Part shown: piece by piece, positions 39,167 to 47,432 of the stretch | Layout of the letters: every line of letters begins with the position of its first letter | Position numbering within the stretch: position 1 is the first letter of the stretch | Origin: Spinactinospora alkalitolerans | GTDB taxonomy: Bacteria; Actinomycetota; Actinomycetes; Streptosporangiales; Streptosporangiaceae | NCBI RefSeq assembly: GCF_013408795.1 | Contig: NZ_JACCCC010000001.1 | Coordinates: 4,216,001-4,280,000, forward strand | DNA length: 64,000 nucleotides | Direction of reading: 5' to 3' | The notes under the pieces: generated by a model | The model's database searches: none | Seen by the model: only the letters and a program-made list of their open reading frames with translations | Told to the model about the DNA's origin: nothing | Position numbers and translations under genes: made by a program

Positions 39167-39661
39167 ATGCCATCGGAATACGCGAAGTCCCTGGGCGCGC
39201 GGCTGCGCGCCATCCGCACCCAGCAGGGCCTCTCCCTGCACGGGGTGGAGGAGAAGTCCCACGGGCGCTGGAAGGCCGTCGTGGTCGGCTCCTACGAGCG
39301 GGGTGACCGCGCCGTCACCGTGCAGAAGCTCGCCGAGCTCGCCGACTTCTACGGCGTCCCGATGTCGGAGCTGCTGCCGGGCGGCGCGGCGCCGACCCCG
39401 CTGGGCCCGACGCCGAAGCTGGTCATCGACCTGGAGCGCATGCAGCAGCTGCCGCAGGAGAAGGCCGGCCCGCTCGCGCGCTACGTCGCCACCATCCAGA
39501 GCCAGCGCGGCGACTACAACGGCCGGGTGCTGTCCATCCGCCAGGAGGACCTGCGCTCGCTCGCGGTCATCTACGACCGCTCGCCGGCCGACCTCACCGA
39601 GGAGCTCATCAACTGGGGCGTCCTCGACCCCGAGGCGCGCCGCGCCGTGGACGCGTTCTAG
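39167..39661 (+). CDS. bldD: Developmental master regulator BldD (c-di-GMP-binding)
   Basis: The 164-aa repressor has an N-terminal Xre-type helix-turn-helix (about 5-72: KSLGARLRAIRTQQGLSLHG) and a C-terminal domain. The c-di-GMP signature RGD…RQED is present (SQRGDYNGRVLSIRQEDL). When bound to tetrameric c-di-GMP, BldD dimerises and represses sporulation genes. The start ATG 39167 has GAAGAAG before it. It is divergent from pyrR, as in Streptomyces. Confidence 0.97.
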   Translation: MPSEYAKSLGARLRAIRTQQGLSLHGVEEKSHGRWKAVVVGSYERGDRAVTVQKLAELADFYGVPMSELLPGGAAPTPLGPTPKLVIDLERMQQLPQEKAGPLARYVATIQSQRGDYNGRVLSIRQEDLRSLAVIYDRSPADLTEELINWGVLDPEARRAVDAF

Positions 39662-39881
39662 GAGCCGTCCCACCCGGCATCCGATCTCTTCTTCGCCGGC
39701 GGCCGCGCCCCGATGCGGGCGCGTCCACCGCCAAACGCAGGGCGCCGCGTCCGTCAACGGCGTCCGCGCTCCCCCGTGCCCCAGGGGAACCGGCAGCGCA
39801 GCACACCGGAGAATCCGCGGCGGCCGCGTCGACCGATCGACGCGGCCGCCGTTGTGCATGGGGCCTTCCGGACCACTGGGT
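39662..39881. other. bldD downstream spacer
   Basis: This stretch after bldD has no gene. It holds the strong hairpin at 39818-39851 and leads into repeat element B. Confidence 0.5.
39818..39851 (+). terminator. Strong hairpin after bldD
   Basis: CGGCGGCCGCGTCGA (39818-39832), loop CCGA, TCGACGCGGCCGCCG (39837-39851): a perfect 15-bp stem followed by TTGTG. Likely the bldD transcription terminator. Confidence 0.65.
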
Positions 39882-40165
39882 TCGCCACCTCGACCACAGG
39901 GGGTCGGTAAGGCCTGCCCCAGGGGGCGCGGTGAACGGGCGGCCCTCGTGTGGCCGAAGGCCCGTTTTCGCGGGGTGTCCGGCTCCGCGCGGAACACATC
40001 GGTTACCGCGTGGTCCAGGCCGAAACCCCGGTGTCGGCCCCAGCCCAAAGCGCGGGTCTGCTTCGCGCACGGGTGCACGGTTCACCTCAACGGGCCTTCG
40101 GCCACACGAGAGGACCGCACCCGCACGAGCCCCTTCCGGGGCCGGGGTTACAAACCCCTGAAGCC
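39882..40165. repeat. MITE-like intergenic element B
   Basis: It is related to element A at 5768-6240. The shared flank is ACCTCGACCACAGGGGGTC (39886-39904). The left inverted repeat (39937-39967) contains GGCCGAAGGCCCG, and the right one (40089-40118) contains CGGGCCTTCGGCCACACGAG. Arms are about 120 bp apart, against about 245 bp in A. A small hairpin GGGGTT-ACA-AACCCC lies near the end. The 50 bp up to the HEPN gene show nothing else. Confidence 0.6.
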
Positions 40166-40215
40166 AGGCCTTCTCCAAACCATTCCGAGGCCCCGGATTC
40201 CCTCGCGTCGCGGTC

Positions 40216-40689
40216 CTAGCTCGCGCGCGGGAGCACCGTGGGGTGGCGGGGGACGCCGACGGTCGTCTCGGCCAGGGAGAGGAAGACCTGGGCGTCCTTC
40301 AGCAGGTCGTCGGCTTCGGCGGCGGTGACCGCGCTGGGCAGATTGGCCTCGGCCGCGGCCCGCTTGGCCGCGCCGGCCGCGAAGAACGCGGCCCACTCCC
40401 TCAGCTCCGGCGCGGCCTCGGGCAGCATCTCCCACACGCTGCGCGGCCGCCTGCGGCGGGACGGGCGCTGGGTCGGCTCCCCGCGCTGGGCCAGCACGGC
40501 CGCCGCCGCGCGCAGCCCCGCCATGTGGGCGCTGACGTAGCGGAGTTCGGGGACGGTCGTGGCCGCGGCGTCACGCAGGTGCTGCCGTGCTGATTCCAGC
40601 ATGTTCAGGGCCGCGGGAGTCGGCCGCCGGGGCGGGTGCGCGGCGGCGGTGTCGGCATCGGAGAAGATCGGCGGCTGCGACATGGCCAT
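40216..40689 (-). CDS. SAV_6107-family HEPN domain protein
   Basis: A 157-aa helical protein of a conserved actinobacterial family. Helices PAALNMLESARQHLRDAA, VPELRYVSAHMAGLRAAAAV and RSVWEMLPEAAPELREWAAFF form the HEPN bundle. The RxxxxH signature of HEPN ribonucleases is present in RYVSAH. The true substrate is unknown. ATG 40689 follows GGAGGAACC; a second ATG lies two codons on. About 135 bp upstream lies a solitary CRISPR-like repeat. Confidence 0.8.
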   Translation of the reverse strand: MAMSQPPIFSDADTAAAHPPRRPTPAALNMLESARQHLRDAAATTVPELRYVSAHMAGLRAAAAVLAQRGEPTQRPSRRRRPRSVWEMLPEAAPELREWAAFFAAGAAKRAAAEANLPSAVTAAEADDLLKDAQVFLSLAETTVGVPRHPTVLPRAS

Positions 40690-41004
40690 GGTTCCTCCAA
40701 ACCGGCGCCGTGGTGGACGCGGTCGAGCGAGAGGCTTCCCCTCCCCCCGCCCGACCGCTCTCGCCCCGGCCGCCACGGGGGCAGCGACCGGAGACGAGCC
40801 CTGGAGGGGGCTCCACGGTCACCCGGAATCGCCCCGCCTGCGCGGGGAGCACTGCGAGTGGTTCTCTAATCCATGCATTCAACCGGGCCTGATTCCAGTG
40901 AACCTCATCGAACACCTGTTCGTCAAGCCCTTTCACCTGCGGTTTTCTCGCCGAATTCCGTTGACGGGCGCTCCGACCCCGGGCTCGGGCATACAATCCC
41001 GGCC
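40690..41004. other. Divergent spacer between HEPN and YbaK genes
   Basis: 315 bp with the CRISPR-like repeat at 40824-40852 and a comparatively AT-rich stretch after it (40855-40960), presumably holding the divergent promoters. TTGACG at 40961-40966, then CGGGCGCTCCGACCCCGG and GCATACAAT, may be the ybaK promoter. Confidence 0.45.
40824..40852 (-). repeat. Solitary 29-nt type I-E CRISPR-like repeat
   Basis: On the minus strand it begins GTGCTCCCCGCGCAGG and ends CGGGGCGATTCCG. It is 29 nt long, with the internal stem CCCCGC…GCGGGG. By eye it matches the E. coli type I-E repeat at about 22 of 29 positions, including both ends. No second copy lies at a 61-bp period on either side, and no cas gene is in the window. 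It could be a relic, a one-repeat array or a chance hairpin. Confidence 0.45.
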
Positions 41005-41493
41005 ATGCATCCCAACGCCCGGAAGGTCGCGGACCGCCTCGCCGAACTCGGTGCCGCCGGCGAGATCCGCGAACTGCCCGACTCCGCCTCCACAGCGGCC
41101 ACGGCGGCCGCCCAACTGGGGTGCGACGTCGGTGCGATCGCGAACAGTCTCATCTTCGCGGTGACCAGTGACAATTCCGCAGAACCCCGCCCCGTGCTGG
41201 TCCTCACCAGCGGCGCGCACAAGGTGGACACGGCCAAGGTCGCCGCGCTGCTCGGCGCGGCGAAGGTCGGGAGGGCGGCCCCGGAGTTCGTGCGCGAGCA
41301 CACCGGCCAGCCCATCGGCGGCGTGGCCCCCGTGGGCCATCCCGCGCCGATCCGCACGCTGGTCGACGAATGGCTGCGCAAGCACGACCCCCTGTGGGCC
41401 GCCGCGGGGCACCCGCACACCGTGTTCCCGACCTCCTTCGACGAGCTGGTCGGGATCACCTCGGGTTCGGTCGCCGACGTCGGCCGCGATTAG
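41005..41493 (+). CDS. YbaK/EbsC-family aminoacyl-tRNA deacylase
   Basis: A 162-aa protein of the Cys/Pro-tRNA editing fold. It has CDVGAIANSLIFA, the catalytic-type Lys in TSGAHKVDTAKVAALLG, and GQPIGGVAPVGHPAPIRTLVDE. Family members hydrolyse mischarged tRNAs in trans; the exact amino acid is not predictable. ATG 41005 is supported by homology, with ATACAAT some 14 bases upstream as a possible -10. Confidence 0.9.
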   Translation: MHPNARKVADRLAELGAAGEIRELPDSASTAATAAAQLGCDVGAIANSLIFAVTSDNSAEPRPVLVLTSGAHKVDTAKVAALLGAAKVGRAAPEFVREHTGQPIGGVAPVGHPAPIRTLVDEWLRKHDPLWAAAGHPHTVFPTSFDELVGITSGSVADVGRD

Positions 41494-41619
41494 CCGCGGG
41501 CGAGCGGAGGCCGCGGGCACGGCCGCGCGGGGACCCGGCGCCGGGTCCCCGCGGCACGCGAACGGCCCGGGACGGGCGATCCCGCCCCGGGCGCTCCGCG
41601 CAGTGCCTAAGGTGGCGTT

Positions 41620-42231
41620 GTGGAGACCGAAATCGAGCTCTGGGAGCTCGCAGCCCCGGCATTCCTCCGTGCGGTCCCCGCGCTGATGGAGATCTACGCG
41701 GCGGCGATGTCGCCGCCGCGGGACCAGCTACCCGGTCGGCGCACCGTCATGGAGCACCACACCGGGCTGCCCCTGTTCCACTCGGTCACCGCGGTCTCCC
41801 CCGACGGGGAGAGCGCGGTGGGGTTCGCCTACGGGTTCCACGGCCAGGGCGGGCAGTGGTGGCACGATGTGGTCACCCACGAACTGCGCCTGCGCGACGA
41901 GGCCGCCGTGCCCCGCTGGTTCGGCGACTCCTTCGAGATCGCGGAGGTGCACGTCCATCCGGACTGGCAGGGCCGCGGCGTCGGCCGCGGCATGCTGCTG
42001 CGGCTCACGCAGGCGCGCGCGGAGCGCACCGCCGTGCTGTCGACGCACACCGGCTCGACCCCGGCCCACGGCCTGTACCGATCGTGCGGGTTCGCCGACG
42101 TGCTGCCGGAGTTCTACTTCCCCGGCAGCCCCGAGCAGCCGTTCACGATCATGGCCGCGCCCCTGCCCCTGCGGGCACCCGGGAACCGGCGACCTGCTGG
42201 TAGATCTCGCGGGTGGCGGTGGACTGGTTGA
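41620..42231 (+). CDS. GNAT-family N-acetyltransferase
   Basis: A 203-aa protein with the acetyl-CoA motif A in [24 protein letters not shown] and motif B in [15 protein letters not shown]-like sequence ([17 protein letters not shown]). Substrate unknown. GTG 41620 is preceded by AAGGTGG. The last about 27 codons (residues [17 protein letters not shown] at the end) overlap the 3' end of metF on the other strand by 83 bp. The C-terminal tail may therefore be an addition by loss of an earlier stop. Confidence 0.85.
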   Translation: METEIELWELAAPAFLRAVPALMEIYAAAMSPPRDQLPGRRTVMEHHTGLPLFHSVTAVSPDGESAVGFAYGFHGQGGQWWHDVVTHELRLRDEAAVPRWFGDSFEIAEVHVHPDWQGRGVGRGMLLRLTQARAERTAVLSTHTGSTPAHGLYRSCGFADVLPEFYFPGSPEQPFTIMAAPLPLRAPGNRRPAGRSRGWRWTG

Positions 42232-43102
42232 ACGTGATGAAGTGGATTCCGGGCGCGCCCTCGTCCAGCAGCCGCTCGCACAGCCGGGTGGCCTGCTCGA
42301 TGCCCAGCCGCCGCACGGCGTCGGGATCGTCGGCCGCCTTCTGGAACTCCTCGGCCAGGTGGCGCGGGAACGGCGCGCCCGAGAGCTGCTCGGACCGCTC
42401 GATCGTGGCGAGCTTGGTGACCGGCATGATCTCGGGGATGATCGGCACGTCGCAGCCCTTGGCCGCGACCCGGTCGCGCAGCCGCAGGTACTCGTCGGCC
42501 TCGAAGAACATCTGGGTGATCGCGTAGTCGGCGCCCGCGCGGCACTTGCGGACGAAGAACTCGACGTCGTCGTCGATGCCGACCGAGCGCGGATGCTTGT
42601 AGGGGAACGCCGCCACGCCCACGCAGAAGTCGCCGCTCTCCTTGATCAGGCGGACCAGTTCCTCCGCGTACTCCAGGCCTTCGGGATGCCTGACCCACTC
42701 GCCCAGCGGGTCGCCCGGCGGGTCGCCGCGCAGTGCGAGGACGTTGGACACGCCCACTCCGGCGAACCGGCCGATGAGGTGGCGCAGCTCGCGGACGGAG
42801 TGGTCGACCGCCGTCATGTGCGCGACCGGCAGCAGCGTGGTGTCGGTGGCCATGCGTTCGGTGATGTCGACCGTGCGGTCGCGGGTGCCGCCGCCCGCGC
42901 CGTAGGTCACGGAGACGAAGGACGGCTGCAGGGCTTCGAGCTGGCGGATGACGTGCCAGAGCTTGCGTTCGCCCTCAGGGGTCTTCGGGGGGAAGAACTC
43001 GAAGGAGAAGGTCGGTCGGCCGGCGGCGAGGAGGTCGCGGATGTGCCGCGGTCGCGGAGCGAGCCCCTGCGGCGCGGCGGAACGTGTCGGTGACCCAAGC
43101 AT
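42149..43102 (-). CDS. metF: 5,10-methylenetetrahydrofolate reductase
   Basis: A 317-aa flavoprotein that makes 5-methyl-THF for methionine synthesis. Motifs are [51 protein letters not shown] and [14 protein letters not shown] 43102 follows AAGGAGC at short spacing. It is divergent from the polyprenyl diphosphate synthase gene, an arrangement also known from mycobacteria and Streptomyces. Confidence 0.95.
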   Translation of the reverse strand: MLGSPTRSAAPQGLAPRPRHIRDLLAAGRPTFSFEFFPPKTPEGERKLWHVIRQLEALQPSFVSVTYGAGGGTRDRTVDITERMATDTTLLPVAHMTAVDHSVRELRHLIGRFAGVGVSNVLALRGDPPGDPLGEWVRHPEGLEYAEELVRLIKESGDFCVGVAAFPYKHPRSVGIDDDVEFFVRKCRAGADYAITQMFFEADEYLRLRDRVAAKGCDVPIIPEIMPVTKLATIERSEQLSGAPFPRHLAEEFQKAADDPDAVRRLGIEQATRLCERLLDEGAPGIHFITFNQSTATREIYQQVAGSRVPAGAGARP

Positions 43103-43231
43103 GCTCCTTACCTTAGGCCACCCGTTCCGCGGGGGCGGGGGAGAGCCCGGCCACAATGGTCCGCCGCCGGCCCCGCACGCGCCGCGGCCGGGCGGGACGG
43201 CCCTCTGCCGAGCAGCGGATAATGTGCCTCC

Positions 43232-44302
43232 ATGAGCTCCTCGCACTCCTCCCCCGTCTCCTTCGTGCGGCCGACGGTCGACGCCGAGATCGACGCGTTC
43301 GTCGAGCGGCGCCGCGCACAGCTGCTGGAGGTCGGCCCGGAACTGGCTCCGGTGCTGGAGGCGCTGGACGCCATGCTGACGGGCGGCAAGCGGCTGCGGC
43401 CGGCGTTCTGCTACTGGGGGTGGCGCGGCGCCGGGGGCGAGGACGTCCCCGCGATCTACACGGCCGCGGCGGCGCTGGAGTTCCTGCAGGCCTGTGCGCT
43501 GATCCACGACGACGTCATCGACAACAGCGACACCCGGCGCGGCCTGCCGGCCACGCACCGCCGACTGGCCGCGCTGCACGCCGGGTCGGGCTGGGGCGGC
43601 GACTCCGCCGGGTTCGGCGAGGGCGCGGCGATCCTGCTCGGCGACCTGTGCCTGGCGTGGTGCGAGGAGATGTACCAGGCCAGCGGGCTGGACGCCGGGG
43701 CGCTGGCCACCGGTCGGGTCCCCTTCGACCTGATGCGCACCGAGGTGATGGCCGGCCAGTACCTCGACCTGGTCGAGCAGGCGCGCGGCGCCGACACCGT
43801 GCAGGCGGCCCTGCGCGTCATGCACTACAAGACCGCCAAGTACACGATCGAGCGGCCGCTGCACCTCGGCGCGGCGCTGGCCGGGCGCCACGAGGAGCTC
43901 GGCCCGGTCTACACCGCCTACGGCCTGCCCCTGGGCACGGCCTTCCAGTTGCGCGACGACGTTCTGGGGGTCTTCGGCGACCCGGCCCAGACGGGCAAGC
44001 CGGCGGGCGACGACCTCCGCGAGGGCAAGCGCACCGTGCTGGTGGCCGAGACGCTGCGCCTGGCCGGCGCGGCCGACGCGGCGGAGTTCCGCCGGCGCCT
44101 GGGCGATCCCGGGCTCACGCCCGAGACCGTGGAGTGGATGCGCGGCGTCATCACCGACAGCGGCGCGCTGACCTCCTGCGAGCGGCGCATCGACCGCTAC
44201 GTCGAGGAGGCGACGGCCGCGTTGGAGACCGACGCGATCGCCGACAGCGCCCGTTCGGCGCTGTCCGACCTCATCGTGGCCACCACCGCCCGCAAGTACT
44301 GA
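43232..44302 (+). CDS. Polyprenyl (geranylgeranyl-type) diphosphate synthase
   Basis: The 356-aa trans-prenyltransferase builds isoprenoid chains. The first Asp-rich motif is [15 protein letters not shown], preceded by [14 protein letters not shown]. The second is [14 protein letters not shown], followed by [14 protein letters not shown]. Chain length cannot be fixed by eye. GATAAT (43218-43223) lies 8 bases before ATG 43232 and no Shine-Dalgarno is present, so the transcript is probably leaderless. Confidence 0.93.
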   Translation: MSSSHSSPVSFVRPTVDAEIDAFVERRRAQLLEVGPELAPVLEALDAMLTGGKRLRPAFCYWGWRGAGGEDVPAIYTAAAALEFLQACALIHDDVIDNSDTRRGLPATHRRLAALHAGSGWGGDSAGFGEGAAILLGDLCLAWCEEMYQASGLDAGALATGRVPFDLMRTEVMAGQYLDLVEQARGADTVQAALRVMHYKTAKYTIERPLHLGAALAGRHEELGPVYTAYGLPLGTAFQLRDDVLGVFGDPAQTGKPAGDDLREGKRTVLVAETLRLAGAADAAEFRRRLGDPGLTPETVEWMRGVITDSGALTSCERRIDRYVEEATAALETDAIADSARSALSDLIVATTARKY

Positions 44303-44474
44303 CCAGGCGGGGCGGCACTGGGCCGGACGGAGGAAGCCGCCCCTGACCGCGGGAGGACGCCGGTTCCGTCCGTTTCGTCCGCGCGGCGGATGACGCCGGC
44401 CGGGCGGCCGTTCCAGGCTGGAGGGGCGCGCCGCGGCAGCGGCGGGCGGCCACCGGACGGAAGTAGTCGCACCC

Positions 44475-45716
44475 ATGAGCAGCCCCGAGTCCACGGTCCG
44501 CGGCCCGGTCCGCAGCGAGGAGCGGACCCTGGCGCCCGACCTCGCCCGCGGCTTCATGCTGTTGCTGATCGCCCTGGCCAACACGGTCTGGTACATCTGG
44601 GGCCGCGAGGTCGGCGCCGCCACCGTCCACCCGGCCGGGGGGTCGGTGCTCGACCGGATCGCCCAGTTCGTGATCATCGTCGCCGTGGACATGCGGACCT
44701 ACCCGATGTTCGCTCTCCTCTTCGGCTACGGCATGGTGCAGTTGCTGACGCGCCAGCAGGCGGCGGGACGCTCGCAGGCCGCGGCGCTGGCCCTGCTGCG
44801 ACGGCGCAACCTGTGGCTGCTGGCGTTCGGGTTCGCGCACGCCGCGCTGCTGTGGATGGGCGACATCCTCGGCGCCTACGGCCTGGCCGGGCTGCTCCTT
44901 GGGTGGCTGTTCCTGCGGCGCCGCGACCGCACGCTGCTCGTCTGGAGCGCGGTCGGCACCGGCCTGCTCGCCCTCATCGCGGTCTCCGGCATCGTGGGCG
45001 CCATCGCCGTGGCCTCCTCCCTCGGTGCCCCCGCCGAGCCGGCGGTGAACACGACGGCCGCGATGGCGGCCAACATCAGCGAGGAGGACCCGCTCGCCGC
45101 CGCCGTGCAGCGCGTCATGGTCTGGCCGGTCATCGTGCTCGGGCAGGGGCTCCTTGGACTGGCCGTTCCCGTGGCCCTCCTGCTCGGCTTCTGGGCGGCC
45201 CGGAACCGGATTCTGGAGGAGCCCGAACGCCACATGGGACTGTTGCGCCGGGTCGCGGTCGGCGGCATCGCGATCGGCTGGCTCGGCGGCCTGCCGAACG
45301 CGCTGGCCCACCTGGGCCTGCTCGATGTCCCCGAGGCCGCGGGCTGGGTCTTCTCCTCGACCCAGCCGGTCACCGGCCTGGCCGCCGGCGTGGGCTACGT
45401 GGCGCTGTTCGGCCTGATCGGCGCCCGGCTGACCCGCAGCGGGCGGCGGGGCCCGTCCACGACCGCCGTCGCCGCCGTGGGCAAGCGCTCCCTGTCGTGC
45501 TACCTGGCCCAGTCGGTGATCTGCGCGCCGCTGCTGACCGCATGGGGCCTCGGTTGGGGCGGGGTCTTCGGCAGCGCGGCCATGGCGGCGTTCGCCGTCG
45601 CCACCTGGCTGGTGACGGTGGCCGGGGCCTACGCGCTGGAGCGCGCGCACAGGCGCGGACCGGCCGAGGTGCTGCTGCGGCGGCTGGCCTACCGCGACGC
45701 CGCGCCCGTCCGATAG
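44475..45716 (+). CDS. DUF418 family membrane protein (paralogue)
   Basis: A 413-aa polytopic protein, paralogous in pattern to 21444-22679. It has [25 protein letters not shown], the conserved [13 protein letters not shown], and the C-terminal [20 protein letters not shown] of DUF418. About ten membrane segments. Function unknown. No Shine-Dalgarno is obvious before ATG 44475. The 172-bp gap upstream contains no gene. Confidence 0.85.
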   Translation: MSSPESTVRGPVRSEERTLAPDLARGFMLLLIALANTVWYIWGREVGAATVHPAGGSVLDRIAQFVIIVAVDMRTYPMFALLFGYGMVQLLTRQQAAGRSQAAALALLRRRNLWLLAFGFAHAALLWMGDILGAYGLAGLLLGWLFLRRRDRTLLVWSAVGTGLLALIAVSGIVGAIAVASSLGAPAEPAVNTTAAMAANISEEDPLAAAVQRVMVWPVIVLGQGLLGLAVPVALLLGFWAARNRILEEPERHMGLLRRVAVGGIAIGWLGGLPNALAHLGLLDVPEAAGWVFSSTQPVTGLAAGVGYVALFGLIGARLTRSGRRGPSTTAVAAVGKRSLSCYLAQSVICAPLLTAWGLGWGGVFGSAAMAAFAVATWLVTVAGAYALERAHRRGPAEVLLRRLAYRDAAPVR

Positions 45717-45805
45717 CGGTCGGGGCGCCGCCCGGCGGCCGTCCCTTTGCTCACGTGCGCGCCGATGGGTGCGCACAACGGGTCATTCACCGAAGATAGG
45801 GAGAC

Positions 45806-46690
45806 ATGGGTGATGATCAGGAAGCAAAGCGCAGCATCGGCATAACCGGCGTCACCGGCTCCATCGGCGGCCGGGTGGCGGCGCGGCTGGCCCGCCGGGG
45901 CCTGGCGCAGCGGCTCGTCGTCAGGGACATCAACCGGGCGCCGGAGCTCCCCGGCTCCAGCGCGGTCATGGCCGCCTACGAGGACGCCGCGGCCTTCGAG
46001 CGCGCCGTGAGAGGAGTCGACACCCTGTTCCTGGTGTCGGCCCCGGAGGCCGCCGACCGGGTCGACCTGCACATCAGCGCGGTGGACGCCGCGGTCTCGG
46101 CCGGGGTGGACCGGATCGTCTACCTCTCCTTCCTCGCCGCCGCCCCCGCCGCGACGTTCACGTTCGCGCGCGACCACTTCTACACCGAGGCCCACATCCG
46201 CTCCACCGGGGTGGCGCACACGTTCCTGCGCCCCTCCCTCTACCTCGACCTGGTGCCGTACTGGGCCGACGCCTTCGGCGTGGTCCGCGGTCCGGCCGGC
46301 CGGGGCCGGATCGCCTGGGTCGCCCGCGACGACATCGCCGACGTGGCCGCGGCCGTGCTCACCGGCGGATCGGTGCACGACGGCCGGACCTACGACGTCA
46401 CCGGACCGGAGTCGGTGACGCTGTCCGAAACCCTCGACCGGTTCTCGGCCCTGACCGGAAAGCACCTGAGCTACGTCCCCGAGACCTGGGAGGAGGCGCT
46501 GGAGTCCCGGCGCGGCTCGGGCGCACCGGAATGGGCCGTCGAGGGCTGGGCCAGCTCCTATGCCGCGATCGCCTCGGGCGAGCTGGACGTGGTCAGCGAC
46601 ACGGTCCAGGACCTGACCGGCCACCCGGCCTGTTCCATAGAGGGCTACCTGCGCAAACACCCCAGCGCACTGTCCCACGTGCACACCTGA
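45806..46690 (+). CDS. NmrA/SDR-like NAD(P)-binding protein
   Basis: A 294-aa atypical short-chain dehydrogenase. The Rossmann loop GITGVTGSIGGRVAARLARRG is at the N terminus, and RPSLYLDLVPYWADAF and WVARDDIADVAAAVL follow. Such proteins bind NADP and act as redox sensors or quinone reductases. The Tyr-Lys catalytic pair of classical SDRs is not evident. ATG 45806 follows GATAGGGAGAC. Confidence 0.85.
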   Translation: MGDDQEAKRSIGITGVTGSIGGRVAARLARRGLAQRLVVRDINRAPELPGSSAVMAAYEDAAAFERAVRGVDTLFLVSAPEAADRVDLHISAVDAAVSAGVDRIVYLSFLAAAPAATFTFARDHFYTEAHIRSTGVAHTFLRPSLYLDLVPYWADAFGVVRGPAGRGRIAWVARDDIADVAAAVLTGGSVHDGRTYDVTGPESVTLSETLDRFSALTGKHLSYVPETWEEALESRRGSGAPEWAVEGWASSYAAIASGELDVVSDTVQDLTGHPACSIEGYLRKHPSALSHVHT

Positions 46691-46771
46691 TCCACAGCCC
46701 GCGCGAAACGATGGCGGCACGCGTGAGCGTGCCGCTACCTTGATGAGCAGGAACTCGAAAGGAGTCCGTTC

Positions 46772-47020
46772 ATGGAGCCCGCATACCAGTACGACCTGGA
46801 CGAGACCGATGTCCAACTGGCCGACCTCCTGCAGGACGTCGAGTCGGGACACGACGTCGTTCTCAACCGCCACGGGGAGCCGGTCGCCAAGGTCATCCCG
46901 CTTCGTCCAACGCCCAGGCGTCCCGGCCCCGGGCTGTGGAAAGGCAAGGTGCGCATCGCGGACGACTTCGACGAACTGGACGATGAGACCCTCGCCGCCT
47001 TCAACGGAGAGCGCCCGTGA
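46772..47020 (+). CDS. Antitoxin, Phd/YefM type
   Basis: An 82-aa protein. The N-terminal LADLLQDVESGHDVVLNRHG, then EPVAKVIPL, is the Phd/YefM dimerisation/DNA-binding pattern. The C-terminal acidic tail would wrap the toxin. ATG 46772 follows GAAAGGAG. Its stop overlaps the PIN toxin start (GTGA). Composition is less G+C-rich than the neighbouring genes. Confidence 0.85.
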   Translation: MEPAYQYDLDETDVQLADLLQDVESGHDVVLNRHGEPVAKVIPLRPTPRRPGPGLWKGKVRIADDFDELDDETLAAFNGERP

Positions 47021-47391
47021 GGCTGCTGCTGGACACCCATATCTTGCTGTGGTGGCTTGAGGAGAGCCCGAAGCTCTCCGCTTCCCTACGAGCTCTCCTC
47101 ATCAGCGAAGACGAGATCTTCGTAAGCTCTGCGACCGCCTGGGAGATGTCGATCAAGTCGGCACAGGGCAAGCTCTCCGTCCCCGACGACCTGACGGCGG
47201 CCCTGCGTTACTACGGCTTCCAGGAGCTCCCCATCAGCGTCGCCCACGGGCTGAGAGCCGGGGCACTGCCCCGCCACCACGGCGACCCGTTCGACCGGAT
47301 CCTGGTCGCCCAGGCCCAAGAGGAGGGGTTGACCCTGGTGACTCAGGACGGTGCCGTCCAGAAGTACGACGTCGCCACATTGAGCGGCTGA
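47017..47391 (+). CDS. PIN-domain toxin
   Basis: A 124-aa PIN ribonuclease: LLLDTHILLWWLEESPKLS with the first Asp, SSATAWEMSIKSAQGKL with the central Glu, HHGDPFDRILVAQAQEE with the third acidic site, and LVTQDGAVQKY with the last. All four acidic positions are kept. It is coupled to the Phd-like antitoxin. This is a family distinct from the PIN toxin at 20861. Confidence 0.9.
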   Translation: MRLLLDTHILLWWLEESPKLSASLRALLISEDEIFVSSATAWEMSIKSAQGKLSVPDDLTAALRYYGFQELPISVAHGLRAGALPRHHGDPFDRILVAQAQEEGLTLVTQDGAVQKYDVATLSG

Positions 47392-47417
47392 CCCCGCCCG
47401 TCTCGTGGCGGGCGGGG
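47392..47417. terminator. Bidirectional hairpin between toxin and acyl-CoA ligase
   Basis: CCCCGCCCG (47392-47400), 8-base loop, CGGGCGGGG (47409-47417). It lies between converging gene ends, with no T-run. Confidence 0.6.
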
Positions 47418-47432
47418 CCGACCGGACGCCGG

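Noticed and set aside
40763-40913. A CRISPR array around the single repeat
   Set aside because: No second repeat at the 61-bp period on either side and no regular spacers; only one repeat-like unit can be supported.
43103-43231. A cobalamin or SAM riboswitch before metF
   Set aside because: The gap is only 129 bp and lacks any conserved riboswitch block.
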